64,000 nucleotides of DNA from Luzula sylvatica (lineage: Eukaryota > Streptophyta > Magnoliopsida > Poales > Juncaceae). The notes under the pieces are model-generated. The model had not been told where the DNA came from and did no database searches. It saw nothing but the letters and a program-made list of their open reading frames with translations. Positions 46,373-57,889 of the stretch are shown in pieces. The position numbers and the translations under genes were made by a program. Within the stretch, counting starts at the first letter, position 1. Every line of letters begins with the position of its first letter. The DNA is taken from NCBI GenBank assembly GCA_946800325.1, contig OX326961.1:52929793-52993792 (forward strand). The letters are read 5' to 3'.

Positions 46373-47654
46373 CGGAATCGGCCGACCCCGTGTCCCGCAC
46401 AGCGGATGAAGGACGCGTTCAGGTATCCCAATCTCAGGATCACGTCATTTCTCCGAGGGGACGATGCGGTAGAAGGATAGGATCATACCACGTGAAATTA
46501 ATCACATTTGAAGGATTGGTTGCTTTCTTTTTCTTAGTTTTTCTGTCACATTGGTTACTAGTCGTGCATCGCACTTCCACATATCTTTCACCGTCTTAAC
46601 ACGTTCTTCTCGATATACTCCTTCGGTTTGATCACAAACGAAGAGTCACATATGTGAACTCCTCTATCCGTATCCACTGTGAGTTGTCGTCTATCACGAA
46701 TACACACGTAACTCCCTAGTCGTTTCGTACGTACACTTGCTTAATCTCGCAATTCTCTGATGAAGAAACACTTTTCTTCTCTTTTCTCTTTTCTTCGTTG
46801 GTTGCACTCTTTCAACACTTGTAAGAATGATTCCACTTAATTGGAACACTGGTAAGAGAAAGAAATATCATATTTATACTTAATAGAATATAGACACTTT
46901 AAAGACTGTATATCATATATATAAAAACGTGCATAATCCAATTATACAAAACTGAAATCCAGAAGCCAGTTCGATACAACGGACCATTCGTCCGTTGCAA
47001 TGGACCATCACGCATAACACTCCGTTAGGCTCCGTTACAACGGAACCTTCACTGGATTTCTGGTTTATCAAATATATAACCGTCCGTTACAATGCAACTT
47101 AGTTTGCCTTGTAACGAAACTCCAACTTGATCTAATATTTGCATAATCACATTATGCACATATAAGTAGCTCCGTTACAACGGAACCTTCACTGGATTTC
47201 TGGTTTATCAAATATATAACCGTCCGTTACAATGCAACTTAGTTTGCCTTGTAACGAAACTCCAACTTGATCTAATATTTGCATAATCACATTATGCACA
47301 TATAAGTAGCTCCGTTACAACGGAACCTTCACTGGATTTCTGGTTTATCAAATATGTAACCGTCCGTTACAATGCAACTTAGTTTGCCTTGTAACGAAAC
47401 TCCAACTTGATCTAATATTTGCATAATCACATTATGCACATATAAGTAGCTCCGTTACAACGGAACCTTCACTGGATTTCTAGTTTATCAAATATGTAAC
47501 CGTCCGTTACAATGCAACTTAGTTTGCCTTGTAACGAAACTCCAACTTGATCTAATATTTGCATAATCACATTATGCACATATTGGTTCCGATGAACGTG
47601 TACGTTCGTTTGTCCTTATATGTATATTGTTGATAAAAAACTGTATTTCCTCCA
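46373..47654 (-). mobile_element. Solo LTR related to the nested copia family (1282 bp)
   Basis: Starts TGTAGGGAATCGG and ends ACTGTATTTCCTCCA on the plus strand, matching the terminal design of 6980-15564 and 20235-21129. It shares 'cataccacgtgaaatt' and 'gatcacaa' phrases with them. The candidate 5-bp flanks (ccgtt and gggtt) match at only 3 positions, so the target duplication is decayed or the ends are slightly misplaced. A four-unit minisatellite occupies its right part. Confidence 0.75.
47031..47584. repeat. 140-bp tandem repeat, four units, inside a solo LTR
   Basis: Units start at 47031, 47171, 47311 and 47451 with tccgttacaacggaacc. They are near-identical by eye and exactly 140 bp in period. 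Each holds 'cgttacaacgg' and 'cttgtaacgaaac' motifs. There are no CRISPR-like spacers. Confidence 0.95.
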
Positions 47655-47667
47655 GGGTTAAGGACAT

Positions 47668-47796
47668 GTTTGGCCACAATTTGGACGGTTTGGAGAGAGC
47701 ACAGCGAATGCATTTTTAACCACAAGGCGTGGATGCATGGTCTTCTATTTCAGGAGGTGCAATTGGTAGTGTATAGATGGCTAGCTAATTGCTAGC
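47668..47796 (+). pseudogene. Scrap of a non-LTR retrotransposon C-terminus
   Basis: In one frame the plus strand reads LATIWTVWREHSECIFNHKA and then FQEVQLVVYRWLAN before a stop. This pattern (aliphatic-x-W-x-x-W-R-x-x-x-x-x-x-F-x-x-K) is typical of the region after the zinc-binding domain in plant LINE-type RT proteins. It is only about 40 codons long and follows the solo LTR directly. Confidence 0.45.
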
Positions 47797-47948
47797 ATAT
47801 CATAAGTGGGATGTTTCTAGTTATTTTACGTTTTTTGTATTTTCTCTCTAATGTCTCCAATTTAGCTTCGACTAAATCTACGATATAACTCTTGCACATA
47901 CAAGTTTTTCATTTTTATAAAATCGAATGAAACAAACCCATTTTGCGT

Positions 47949-48075
47949 TTGCCTTTCCTTAAAAAAATAAAATATTTGTTATTATTCCTGCATATGTATC
48001 CAGGACCGGAGTTTGCTTTCCTTAAAAAAAAATATTTGTTATTATTCCTGCATATGTATCCAAGATCGGTCATGG
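47949..48075. repeat. Two tandem units of about 62 bp
   Basis: 'atatttgttattattcctgcatatgtatcca' occurs twice (about 47970 and 48029), each after 'tttccttaaaaaaa'. Non-coding. Confidence 0.75.
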
Positions 48076-48663
48076 ATATTGGCCCAGTCGGCACACGCCA
48101 CATATCTCCACAAGCCAATAAACCTTCATATATTTAATAACTCCATTAACATACATCACATATTTAAAAAAACTCTAATATGTTTTAGACTGGCCCTAAA
48201 GGCACAGTCGCCAGCACTTATGCGCTTTCATGTTTTATATTTTGTTATTGAATAGCACCCTCATATTTATAAAAAGATATGTAGCCAGATATTCAATGTA
48301 GGAAATTGTGTTCCGGATATACACGTCCTTTGGGCTTTGGGCTTTCATTTGTCCGTTTATTTTTTATTTTTTACTTTTAGTTCCTTAGCTGTTGAATTTT
48401 TGTGGCAGTCAATAATTAGATTTTATATTAGATGACTTTCAAAGTGGTACTCAATACCCTTTAATGCCTCCATGTCAATAATTGAGGCGACCTTCTAGAT
48501 ACAGATAGTTAATGCAAAAATGCTATTAACTTGTTTCAAATTGTAAATTTGCCTAAAAACCTTTGGCCAAAAAAAAAAAATTGTATTAAATAACTTCCTA
48601 CTATATATAAGTGTGAGTGATTTGATGTAATAAATAATGTATTAAAAATAACTATTTGAATCA

Positions 48664-48665
<2 letters not shown>

Positions 48666-48708
<43 letters not shown>

Positions 48709-48709
48709 C
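48666..48709. repeat. (TTA)n microsatellite
   Basis: About 14 TTA units. A shorter, more interrupted version occurs at the corresponding place in copy 2 (about 61663-61703). Confidence 0.95.
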
Positions 48710-49710
48710 TTAAGCTTTTCAAAAATCACCAAGCACGATTTCTTGACGCACGTCTATTCTTTTACGCAGGCACGATTCCGAGACGCGAGCTACGTTGCGC
48801 ACACGCAAAATCCATGATTCGGTCCTTTCGGTGTAATTCGAGCAAATTATAAGAAATTTTCAGTAAAATTTGAGCAAACTCAAGATAGTTTTCAGCAAAT
48901 TTCCAAAAAAAATCAATGTTTTTTAGTAAGAGATTTTCAGCTCAATTCAAGAATTTTTTTTTTTTTTAAGGTTTCGTTATAATAATTGTCAAAGCCTCCA
49001 AAAATACAGGACCAGACCTGTATGTATCTTTCATAAGCATCTAATTACTGCATTGGTTATTCTCATGAAAACTACATGAGTCAAAAAACAGGAGTTGAGC
49101 AAAAATGACGGGGAGAATTAAACGAACGAAACTAAAGGGTCTTGGTCTAGAACATTATTAATTTTTTGCTCTATGTTAGAAGATAAATTATTTATTAATA
49201 ACATTATTTGACCAACCAATGATATTTTATTCTAGTGATAAAATGTTTAGCACAAGATATCAAAAATTCAGGGTTCAAGTATCAATAGTATCATAAATAA
49301 AAAATGAAACCATTTCACTTAAAAAAAAACATTATTTTGCCAAATTAGACGGGCTAAATGGTTCAGAGTCATCTTCAAAGTCATGTTAGGCCTATAGGCT
49401 ATATCTCCTTTCACGAGTGCTGAGATTAAGATGAATCTGCTAGTTCTTTGTGCTATTTTGTGAAAGTAGAATTCAATTATCTTGCATCAAAGGAAGAATC
49501 TTTTTATTTTGTTATTTTGTATCTTTTCTTTGCAAGTATATGTACCAGTAATTAATATTCAGAATCTTTATGTCTCCATTTAATTTTGTGATTTTTATGT
49601 TTCTACTTAATGTACCAGTAATTTTAATAAAAGAAGGAAGAAAATTTTATATCTAACAAACTGTCATACTAATTTACACGTGTGTTCCGACACTATAAAT
49701 TTTGAATTGA

Positions 49711-49711
49711 A

Positions 49712-49785
<74 letters not shown>
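49711..49785. repeat. (TA)n microsatellite, absent in the duplicate
   Basis: About 37 TA units between 'gaattgaaaga' and 'ttcaacgggccac'. The duplicate reads only gatacatattctacgggccac at about 63333-63353, so the run expanded in this copy. Confidence 0.95.
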
Positions 49786-49789
<4 letters not shown>

Positions 49790-50526
49790 CGGGCCACTTT
49801 CTAGCTTAGTCTTTGATTGCAGATTATTATTTTATTTTTCTGATGAGTGGTTTAGGTATACTATTTTAAATTGACAGCATTTCAATTACCTTTAACTATT
49901 TTAGATAATTTTGGATTAATTAGATAGTTTTGGTTAATTTCCTGATTAATGGGATAACTTTTGGTTCAATAAAAAATTCTCTTTATTTCATTGATTATAT
50001 TTAATGATAATGCATACTGATTTTTTTTGGACTGAAGATTTCTTTTATTTTTTAATAAACAAAATAGTATTATATGTCTAAAATATAAATACAATCCAAT
50101 TAATTATTTTTGTATGATATTTGATAATATATTGTGATTAGTTACAATAATCCAAACATGAAATCTACAATTCCAGTCTTTTCAAATTCTTTCATCCAAA
50201 CATTTGAACTGTAGTTGCAAAAATACCAAATTTGGTAGTATTTAATGCACACATCCAAACAGCCCCTAAATGTTATTTCTACATTTTTCAATAACAAAAT
50301 TTCTAAATTTTCTAAAAAAAACTTTCCAGCATCTTATAATTTATACATCCAAACAAACTATAAAATTCCAAATTTAAAATTTTTTCCTTTTCCACCTTAT
50401 AATCCAGTTCTACTCTATTAGTTCCACTTGCCTAACTATATTAATTCCAATTTCCAAACCGTCCCTAAAATATTTATCACGGATAGTTACTATTTTAATT
50501 TTGTATCTCCATAGGCCAAAAATTTA

Positions 50527-50839
50527 AGGGAAATTATACCCTGCCCCCCAAACCCACCACAACACCCAGGATGGGTATGGGATTTTTTTTGGGTTGGGTT
50601 GGGTGTTAATTCCCAACTCCAATTTGCACCCCACTCTCTCTCCAAATTAATTAATACAATTAATGCTTCGAATTAACAGTTAATTTGTGAGTCAATTAAC
50701 ACATCATATTAGTACCTAATAATTCATTAATTCAATTAACAGCTAATTCAAAGCATTGTTAATCGAGTGGGTAATTTTTGGGAGATGAATATGATATCAA
50801 GGATGTGGTGATGGGTTCGGGGGGCATAGTAAATGGCCT
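50527..50839 (+). mobile_element. MITE related to the BAHD promoter MITE (313 bp)
   Basis: From AGGGAAATTATACCCTGCC to AGTAAATGGCCT. Imperfect terminal repeats (GGGAAATTATACC against GGCCATTTACTATGCC) and paired subterminal 'ttcgaattaacagttaatt' motifs. Flanks aaaaattta and caaaattta give an 8-of-9 match, suggesting a 9-bp duplication and Mutator-like origin. An inverted relative lies at 57584-57880. Confidence 0.75.
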
Positions 50840-51169
50840 CAAAATTTAATATGGTATTTTCACAAGTCACTATACTTTGTTAATTAGATTAGATAATTGA
50901 ATGATAGTTCGTGGTCGTAAACTCCACAATTGCTATCAATTTACCATAGTAGGAATCTTTGAATGACTAAAAAGTGCAAGTTATGCATGAAAAAGAGACT
51001 TTGAATCAATCTCGTAATGTGTACCAGTAAGAAAGGGAAGAACTTGACCTAGTTCCTTTTTTATTTTCTATTGAGTTCCATTTCTTTCACTCAAAACGTA
51101 TTCTACAAATTACTCTGACAAATATCAGCACCCAAGTTATTTTGTATTCACATTTATTTATTTTGTATT

Positions 51170-51510
51170 CTTAAAAATTCTTCGTTCTGCATGATAACAT
51201 TTTTTTTTTCAAATCTTTTTTGTAAAAAATTATTATCAAAATTAATATTAATATATATTTAAAATTAACATAAGATATTTTTTCAACAATTATTGTATTT
51301 TTATATAATATTTGAATATCTATGTATTATTTATTAAATTATGAGATTTATAAAATAAAATTATGGAGGTATAATTGTCATTTTTAAAAACATAACCAAA
51401 AAATTAGGAGGGTTTTGAAGGAATCTAAAAATGTTAGGGAATTTATAGAGGAAGCAAATAATATAGGGAGTTTTTACTTTTTAGGAGAATCTAAAAAGTT
51501 ACGGTCTTTT
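51170..51510. mobile_element. Truncated relative of the 25307 MITE
   Basis: 'attatggaggtataattgtcat', 'ttaggagggttttgaagga' and 'gaagcaaataatatagggag' follow the right half of 25307-26043 in order. The right end is missing where the Helitron terminus at 51517 begins. Confidence 0.55.
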
Positions 51511-51516
51511 ACATAA

Positions 51517-53040
51517 CTAGAAAATTTGTCCGCGCTTCGCTGCGCATTTTTAATGTAATTGTTTGTAGGGTCCGGAGCATGTCCAATGCCCACCAGACCA
51601 AATCTCGTTTGTGCACAATTTGAACCGTCCGATTTTGTCATGATATATCGTGATCTGATCTAATTTAACCTCCATATCTTTTCTCGTTAATTTATACATG
51701 ATATAAATTAATGGATATAATAAAATAATAAAATAAATATGAAAATTATATAAATATTAATATGTGTGATAAAAGTCAAAGATGAGGTGGCTCAATGTGA
51801 GAGGTCAAAAACATCCACTCTTTAAAGGAAGAACAATATGAAAACATGATATAAATATTAATATAATTAAGGTAGAACATGATATAAATATCATAAAATA
51901 AATTATTAAATTGTTAAATGGGTAAAACATGCTATAAATGAATGGATATAATCAAATCATAAAATAAATATGGAAATTATATAAATATTAATATGTCTGA
52001 TAGAAAGTCAAAGATGAGGTGACTCAATGTGAGAGCTCAAACATGATATAAATTAATGTATACATGATACAAATTAATGGATATAATTAAATCATGAAAT
52101 AAATATGGAAATTATATAAATATTAATCACAAAATAAATATGAAATGTGTGATAGAAAGTCAAAGATGAGGTGGCTCAATGTGAGAGCTCAAACATGATA
52201 TAAATTAATGGATACATGATATAAATTAATGGATATAATCAAATCATGAAATAAATATGGTAATTATATAAATATTAATCACAAAATAAATATGAAATCA
52301 TAAAATAAATACGAAAACATGATATAAATATTAATATAATTAAATTAGAACATGATATAAAGATCATAAAATAAATTATTAAATGGTTAAATGGGTAAAA
52401 CGTGATATAAATTAATGGATACATGATATAAATTAATTGATATAATCAAATCATAAAATAAATATGGAAATTATATAAATATTAATATGTGTGATAGAAA
52501 GTCAAAGATGAGTGGCTCAATGTGAGAGCTAAAAAAAATAAATATGAAATCATAAAATAAATATGAAAACATGATATAAATATTAATATAATTAAGGTAA
52601 AACATGATATAGAGATCATAAAATAAATTATTAAATGGTTAAATGGGTAAAACATGATATAAATTAATGGATACATGATATAAATTAATGGATATAATCA
52701 AATCATAAAATAAATATGAAAATTATATAAATATTAATATGTGTGATAGAAAGTCAAAGATGAGTGGCTCAATGTGAGAGCTCAAAAAAATAAATGTAAA
52801 ATCATAAAATAAATATGAAAACATGATATAAATATTAATATAATTAAGGTAAAACATGATATAAAGATCATAAAATAAATTATTAAAAGGTTAAATGGGT
52901 AAAACATGATGTAAATTAATGGATATAATCAAATCATAAAATAAATATGAAAATTATATAAATATTAATATGTGTGATAGAAAGTCAAAGATGAGGTGAC
53001 ACAATGTGAGAGCTCAAAAACATCAACTCTTAAAAAAGGG
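51517..53040 (-). mobile_element. Helitron D with internal minisatellite (about 1.5 kb)
   Basis: The minus-strand end has a GC-rich hairpin region (the plus strand shows gcgcttcgctgcgc at 51532-51545), a short AT stretch, then CTAG (51517-51520) with host T at 51516. The body is built from six repeats anchored on 'gatagaaagtcaaagatgag' (about 51763, 51995, 52146, 52490, 52741 and 52975) with 150-344 bp spacing. The 5' end is estimated from the last repeat ('catcaactctt'). Non-coding, and not obviously of the A/B/C family. Confidence 0.6.
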
Positions 53041-53299
53041 AACAATTTCCTGAAAAATAATAAAGATTCTTTGAAAAATTTCCTATACTAAAAATGTATA
53101 AATAACAACAGATCTTTAATCCATAATATATAATAGAAAAAATATAAATAATAATAAAAACGATATAAACAACAATATATCTTTTTTTTTTTAGTTTTTA
53201 TGGGATGGGTTAACCCACACCCTTTTTGTATTTAAACAAATAAATCTGTTACATAGTTTTTAGCTATATTTACAAGTATGCCCTTCACTCTCATAGTTT

Positions 53300-53456
53300 T
53301 TAACCAAAAATGATAGGATTACCGAAACTAATCACAAATCTATTCCCGAAAGTAAATTAAAGGAAAATATAGCACATGGGTCCCACAAATATTATACTAT
53401 ATAATGCACATCTGGAATGAGTTTGTGTTTTATTTCGGGACATGTATCATTTCTGA
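53300..53456. repeat. Near-identical inverted repeat, left copy
   Basis: From 'atgataggattaccgaaact' to 'cgggacatgtatcatttctg', this is an almost perfect reverse complement of about 58779-58926. The ends form a weak inverted pair (aaaaatgata and agaaatgata), so it may be a small MITE. Confidence 0.8.
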
Positions 53457-53495
53457 TTATAATTATAATTATAATTATTATAATTATATTATAAC

Positions 53496-54040
53496 TTCTT
53501 TTAAAGTTCAATGAAAGATGAAACTATGACACGTGTCATAAAAAAACACCCAAGCCCATAATTAGATATTATTAAAAAAATAAAAATAAAAATTGAATAT
53601 TATTCAAAAAATAAAAATAATTGGATATTATTAAAAAAATAACATAAAAAATAACAATAATAATAATTAACGTAATCATGATTATCATCATCATTAATCA
53701 TCATTTAAGATACGGACATGATACGAATATGACAATAAGATATTTTCCAATAATATAAAATACACATGCATATGTATAATTATTTAATCAAAAAAATAAC
53801 AAAATAAAAAAAATAATAATAATAATAATCAACGCTCACAAATAATGGACAATTTTTTTATTTATTTTGTAGCAACCCATCTTTTAAAGTTCAATGAAAG
53901 ATGAAACCATGACACGTCTCATAAAAAAACCAAGCCCATAATTTGATATAATTAAAAAATAAAAATAATAATTGGATTTTATTCAAAAAATAAAAATAAT
54001 TGGATATTATTCAAAAAAAATAATAACATAAAAAAATAAA

Positions 54041-54113
<73 letters not shown>

Positions 54114-54275
54114 TAACGTAATCATGATTATCATCATCATTTAAGATACGGACATGATACGAATCTGACAATACGATATTTTCCGAAAATATAAAATATG
54201 CATGCATATGTATAATTATTTAATAAAAAAATAACAATAATAATAATAATCAACGTTCACAATAATGGACAATTT
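53496..54275. repeat. Tandem duplication, unit about 380 bp
   Basis: 'cttttaaagttcaatgaaagatg' begins near 53499 and 53881. Each copy continues through 'aagcccataattngatat', 'cgtaatcatgattatcatcatcat', 'gatacggacatgatacgaat' and 'tgcatatgtataattattta'. Copies differ mainly in trinucleotide runs. Non-coding. Confidence 0.82.
54041..54113. repeat. (AAC)n(AAT)n compound microsatellite
   Basis: About 13 AAC units running directly into about 11 AAT units inside the second tandem unit. The first unit has only a short AAT run at the same place. Confidence 0.95.
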
Positions 54276-55032
54276 TATTTATTTTGTAGAAAACCATATA
54301 ACGAGTCACAATAATGGAACAATATTAAATAAGAAAAATATTTGTGACCAAAAACATGGAATAAAAATTATATTTAAGTATAAAAAAATATATGCGTATA
54401 AGAGTACGCGATGTTATGTAAAAAGAAACGTATGCAAAATAATGTATATTATACATAACAATATATATTGACACAAAAATATGTACACGTATTAAATAAT
54501 AATACAATAAGTGCAAAAATAATATGTATTATGCATAGTAATATGTATTGATACAAAAAAATATATACGTATTAAATAGTAATACAATAAGTTCAGGACA
54601 TATATATTCTATATACAAACACATACACAATTGAAATTATATAGTTCATATAAAATGATACTCAATTTTTGTATATTTTTTGTTTATTATCAAATACGAT
54701 AATATTTAAGCTCTTTTTCAGACCCTCTAGCGAAAGCCTTTTCTTTTTCGTCAAGATTTCTAACGAAAGAGCTAGTTCACGAAATTGGAGAACTGGCGTG
54801 TTATTCTTGCAAATTGGTTTTTTGGGTGCTATCAAAAAAATCAGCAAACTTTGAACTCCCCGAAGCCTTATTTATAAATCTCGTCAATATTAACAATCAA
54901 ACAATCCTATTTACTATAACAAATATTTTTATCCTGAATGTATTCTCAGAGAAACCAAAGAAACAAAAGAAGCAAATATAATCTTTCTGTAAGCCTAAAT
55001 GATGTCAATACCGTAATTTATGTCATTACTAT
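54276..55032. other. AT-rich non-coding DNA
   Basis: Internal near-repeats ('atgtattatgcatagtaat', 'attaaataataatacaataag' at about 54460 and 54545). No gene. Confidence 0.5.
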
Positions 55033-55490
55033 CATGGTTCTGAATATCGGACTCGGACTCGGACTCGGCCGGCCCCGTCGACTCGGAACTCGGCCGACTC
55101 GGACCAGACTCGGTCGAGTCAGAAAAAAAATCAGACGGTTTGATAAAAAAATCGGAAAAATAGAAAAAAAATATAAAAAATATTTAAAAATTGATAAACA
55201 TTCATAAATATGATAAGAACATATTGAACTAATAAAACCCAAATTACAACATTACAAAAAATACAACATTACATAACCAACATAAAAATATAGAATTAAA
55301 AAATTTACTGCCAAAAATAAAATTAGAACAAAATTATTGAAAAAATACTTCAATTTGTGTAAAAAAAATATAATATTTAATTATAAAAGAATGTATAAAA
55401 ATCATAGCTCCGAAAGTTCGTGGCATAAGAATCGCTCGAGTCGGATTGGAAACAGCCGAATCAGATCGGAGAGTCGGATTTTCCTATTTT
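55033..55490 (+). mobile_element. Probable hAT-type MITE with ACTCGG arrays, truncated
   Basis: Begins CATGGTTCTGAATATCGG, close to the CAATGTTTTAAATATCGG terminus at 29935, then a run of ACTCGG/CGAGTCGG motifs (55047-55125). A second cluster lies at 55435-55490 (gctcgagtcggattgg). A proper right terminus and target duplication were not found. Confidence 0.5.
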
Positions 55491-55728
55491 TTTTTAAAAT
55501 ATAAATAAAATTAAAAAAATATAATTTTTTTCAAGATATAGATACTATATAAGAAGATTATATTAGAGCAAAAAATTGAATAAATAAATAAATATAAGTA
55601 AACAATTATAATAATTGTATGATAGTATAATATATAAGTGTACATTGTATTTGTATATATACATGAATGTGTATATAAAGAAAAGTGATAATGTTTGTAT
55701 ATATACATGAATGTGTATAATAATTGTA

Positions 55729-57428
55729 TTATAGTAATTTACTATCATAAAAATGATCGAGATCGGGATCTACCATGAGCTCTTCAATCTCCTTCTCGAA
55801 CCTCTCCATTGCAAACACAGGCAAGCTAATCGGTACCACGACCCCTTCCTCTCCCTTCGCATTCCTCCCTTTCATGAAAAAACTGGCAATTTCGGGCACT
55901 GCGGTTGCAGGCCCGCCGTAAATTCCTTCACCCCATCCAAAGTCGATATTTTCAAATCCAGCCCGTGTTACATCCGATACCAAATAAGTTCTGGTCTCGA
56001 CAAAATGGGGTCTATTTTGGGCTACGAGAACATCCATAGCGGATTGTAAAAACTCATCTGTCGAAGTATCCTTTGCTTGTTTGATCAGCTCTAGTGCATA
56101 TCCAAATGGATTCTCTAATAACTTCTTGGTTGTCGAATGTGCGACGGGGAATACTAGCGCATTCCCGTAGAAACCTTCTGGAATTTTCCGGAACCTTCTT
56201 TTACCACGTGCATTCACCACAAATAACACACGTACTTCTAGGTCTGGTTCATAGTCCAACGCAATGACACGCGAACGCCAAACTGCAGCTGTTATCAGCT
56301 CGAAATTTGTGCATTTAGAACGGGTACACATCGGTACATGTTTGCGTAATGCTAGGATTTTCTTTGGGCCAAAAAAGAAGGAACGATTTAGCATCTGGTC
56401 CGGCGAGGTTGTCAGCATGACGTCATCAACGGTGCCATCTGGTGTGATTGGTTCCTGATACTCCAGGTGTGGGCTGTGCGAGATAGAAGGAGCTGATCGG
56501 GCACACAAGAATTGACGGTCCCACACGGGCATGATGGAAGGAGCGTCAGTATTCACACGTGTCAACTCTGCAACGGCTGAGAGGAATTGAACGACTCCTG
56601 GTGCGTCTGCTATGACATGGCATATTTGAAGACCGAAGGCAAATCCTCCGCACTTGAAGCGTGTTACCTGTGAATTAATTTGAGAGAATTAAATAATAAA
56701 TATCTTATTTTACGCTCTCAATCTTGTGCATATTGGATAGAGGTTTACCTGAACGTAAAGCAACGGCATGTCGATAATCCCCGAGTTCATGACCTCAGGC
56801 TCACACAAAAATTCTTCTGCTCCTAAAATTGGCAGACTCGGTGCCTTCCCGAAAAATTCCAACTCAACGTCAGCGTCTGCCTCGACAAACACCACGCCTT
56901 CGCCAGTGCACTCCACGACCAGTTTCCTTCCATTTAGTTCCTTCAGCCGGCCGGCAATAGGATAGTAGTACACCAAAGCCTTGGCTAGGGCTTCTCTGAT
57001 AACCCTAGCTGGATTCTGATCCTCCTTTAAGGGATCACCTTTGTATAAATGGAGACCTGTTAATAGAAGAGAAAGTATTATTAAAAGTTCATTTAATTTC
57101 ATATTTATGTAACCACATGAAGTTATTATTAAATTTTTGTAAAGAATTGTGATACTCCTTTAAGTTATTATTAAAATAAAATTATTAAAAGTTCATTTCA
57201 TTTTATATCACATCTATGAGATATATATAACATCCAACTAAACTAATTCAGGAAGATTAATAAAATTAGACCTGTTGCGTAGAACCGCAGGCCGGCCTGA
57301 TCGTCAATATCAGACAAGGGCTTGAACTCGTAAGGGGTCGGCTCAGCCGGTACGATGAGTGTTTTAACTGTACGGCGTACCGTGAAGGATTTCTTTGGGT
57401 AGCAAAGAGGAGAGGCATAGGATGCCAT
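55729..57428 (-). CDS. BAHD acyltransferase, benzyl-alcohol O-benzoyltransferase-like
   Basis: Acyl-CoA-dependent transferase of the plant BAHD family, expected in the cytosol; the exact alcohol acceptor cannot be read from sequence. Exons on the minus strand: 57428-57272, 57056-56749 and 56667-55729, with GT-AG introns, join in frame to 467 residues, the usual BAHD length. The start [19 protein letters not shown] is typical of the clade. Motifs include [11 protein letters not shown] (about residue 35), YYPIAGR and [15 protein letters not shown] in exon 2, the catalytic HVIAD (172-176, HxxxD), NARGK (about 307), the structural DFGWG (397-401), and a terminal [11 protein letters not shown] block followed by FEKEIEEL. 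No frame damage is visible. A TATAAATA box lies about 145 bp upstream of the ATG. It sits inside a duplicated 13-kb unit. Confidence 0.92.
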
Positions 57429-57571
57429 GAGCTTGTCTTTCCTCTGAGATTGGAAATATGGAATGTTTTTCTATGCGTTAACTAGGAAGAAAACCTCTTG
57501 ACCAGTTTTTTTATTGGATTTGTTATCTAATATTTTGTTTGCATGATCGTACAAGCAAGTCCATGAAGTTA

Positions 57572-57579
57572 TATTTATA
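57572..57579 (-). promoter_or_regulatory. Putative TATA box of the BAHD gene
   Basis: The minus strand reads TATAAATA here, about 145 bp upstream of the ATG, which places a start site near 57545. The box overlaps the target duplication of the MITE at 57584, and a second TATA-like copy (TTTATATAA on the minus strand) lies beyond the MITE at 57881-57889. Confidence 0.6.
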
Positions 57580-57583
57580 CAAA

Positions 57584-57880
57584 GAGGCCATTTACTGTAC
57601 CCCAAAACCACCACCACATCCTTCATACTTTATCCATCTCCCAAAAATTACCCACTCGATTAACAATGCTTCGAATTAACAGTTAATTGAATTAGTGAAT
57701 TATTAGGTACTAATATGAGGTGTTAATTTACTCACAATTAACTGTTAATTCGAAGCATTAATTAATTTGAAAAGAGAATGGGGTGCAAATTGGAGTTGGG
57801 GATTAACACCCAACCCAAAAAAAACAAAAGGGTTTGGGATCGCGTGTGGTGATGGGTTTTGGGGGATGGTATAATTTCCC
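57584..57880 (-). mobile_element. MITE at the BAHD promoter (297 bp)
   Basis: Inverted relative of 50527-50839 over its full length, including 'gcttcgaattaacagttaat', 'gtactaatatgagg' and 'gggtgttaatccc' forms. Flanks ttatacaaa (57575-57583) and ttatataaa (57881-57889) match at 8 of 9 positions. It separates the BAHD TATA region from upstream DNA. Confidence 0.8.
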
Positions 57881-57889
57881 TTATATAAA

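Larger units (their letters stand above)
48279..50470. repeat. Large direct duplication, copy 1
   Basis: From 'gtagccagatattcaatgta' this block matches 61260-64000 in the same order and orientation, including 'ccggatatacacgtcctttg', the TTA microsatellite and 'acatccaaacagcccctaa'. The offset is about 12.98 kb before the MITE at 62388. No protein is encoded. The interval from 48279 to 61259 reads as one unit of a tandem duplication containing the BAHD gene. Confidence 0.88.

Noticed and set aside
47031..47584. CRISPR-like array
   Set aside because: The 140-bp units are contiguous and identical, with no unique spacers. The context is plant LTR DNA.
50255..50470. A complete Harbinger MITE
   Set aside because: Two end-like phrases (aaacagcccctaa and accgtccctaa) point the same way and do not form an inverted pair. 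The same phrases recur at 63810 only because of the large duplication.
54938..55207. An 89-residue frame with GLGLGRPRRLG
   Set aside because: It reads through the ACTCGG motif array of a MITE and then AT-rich DNA.
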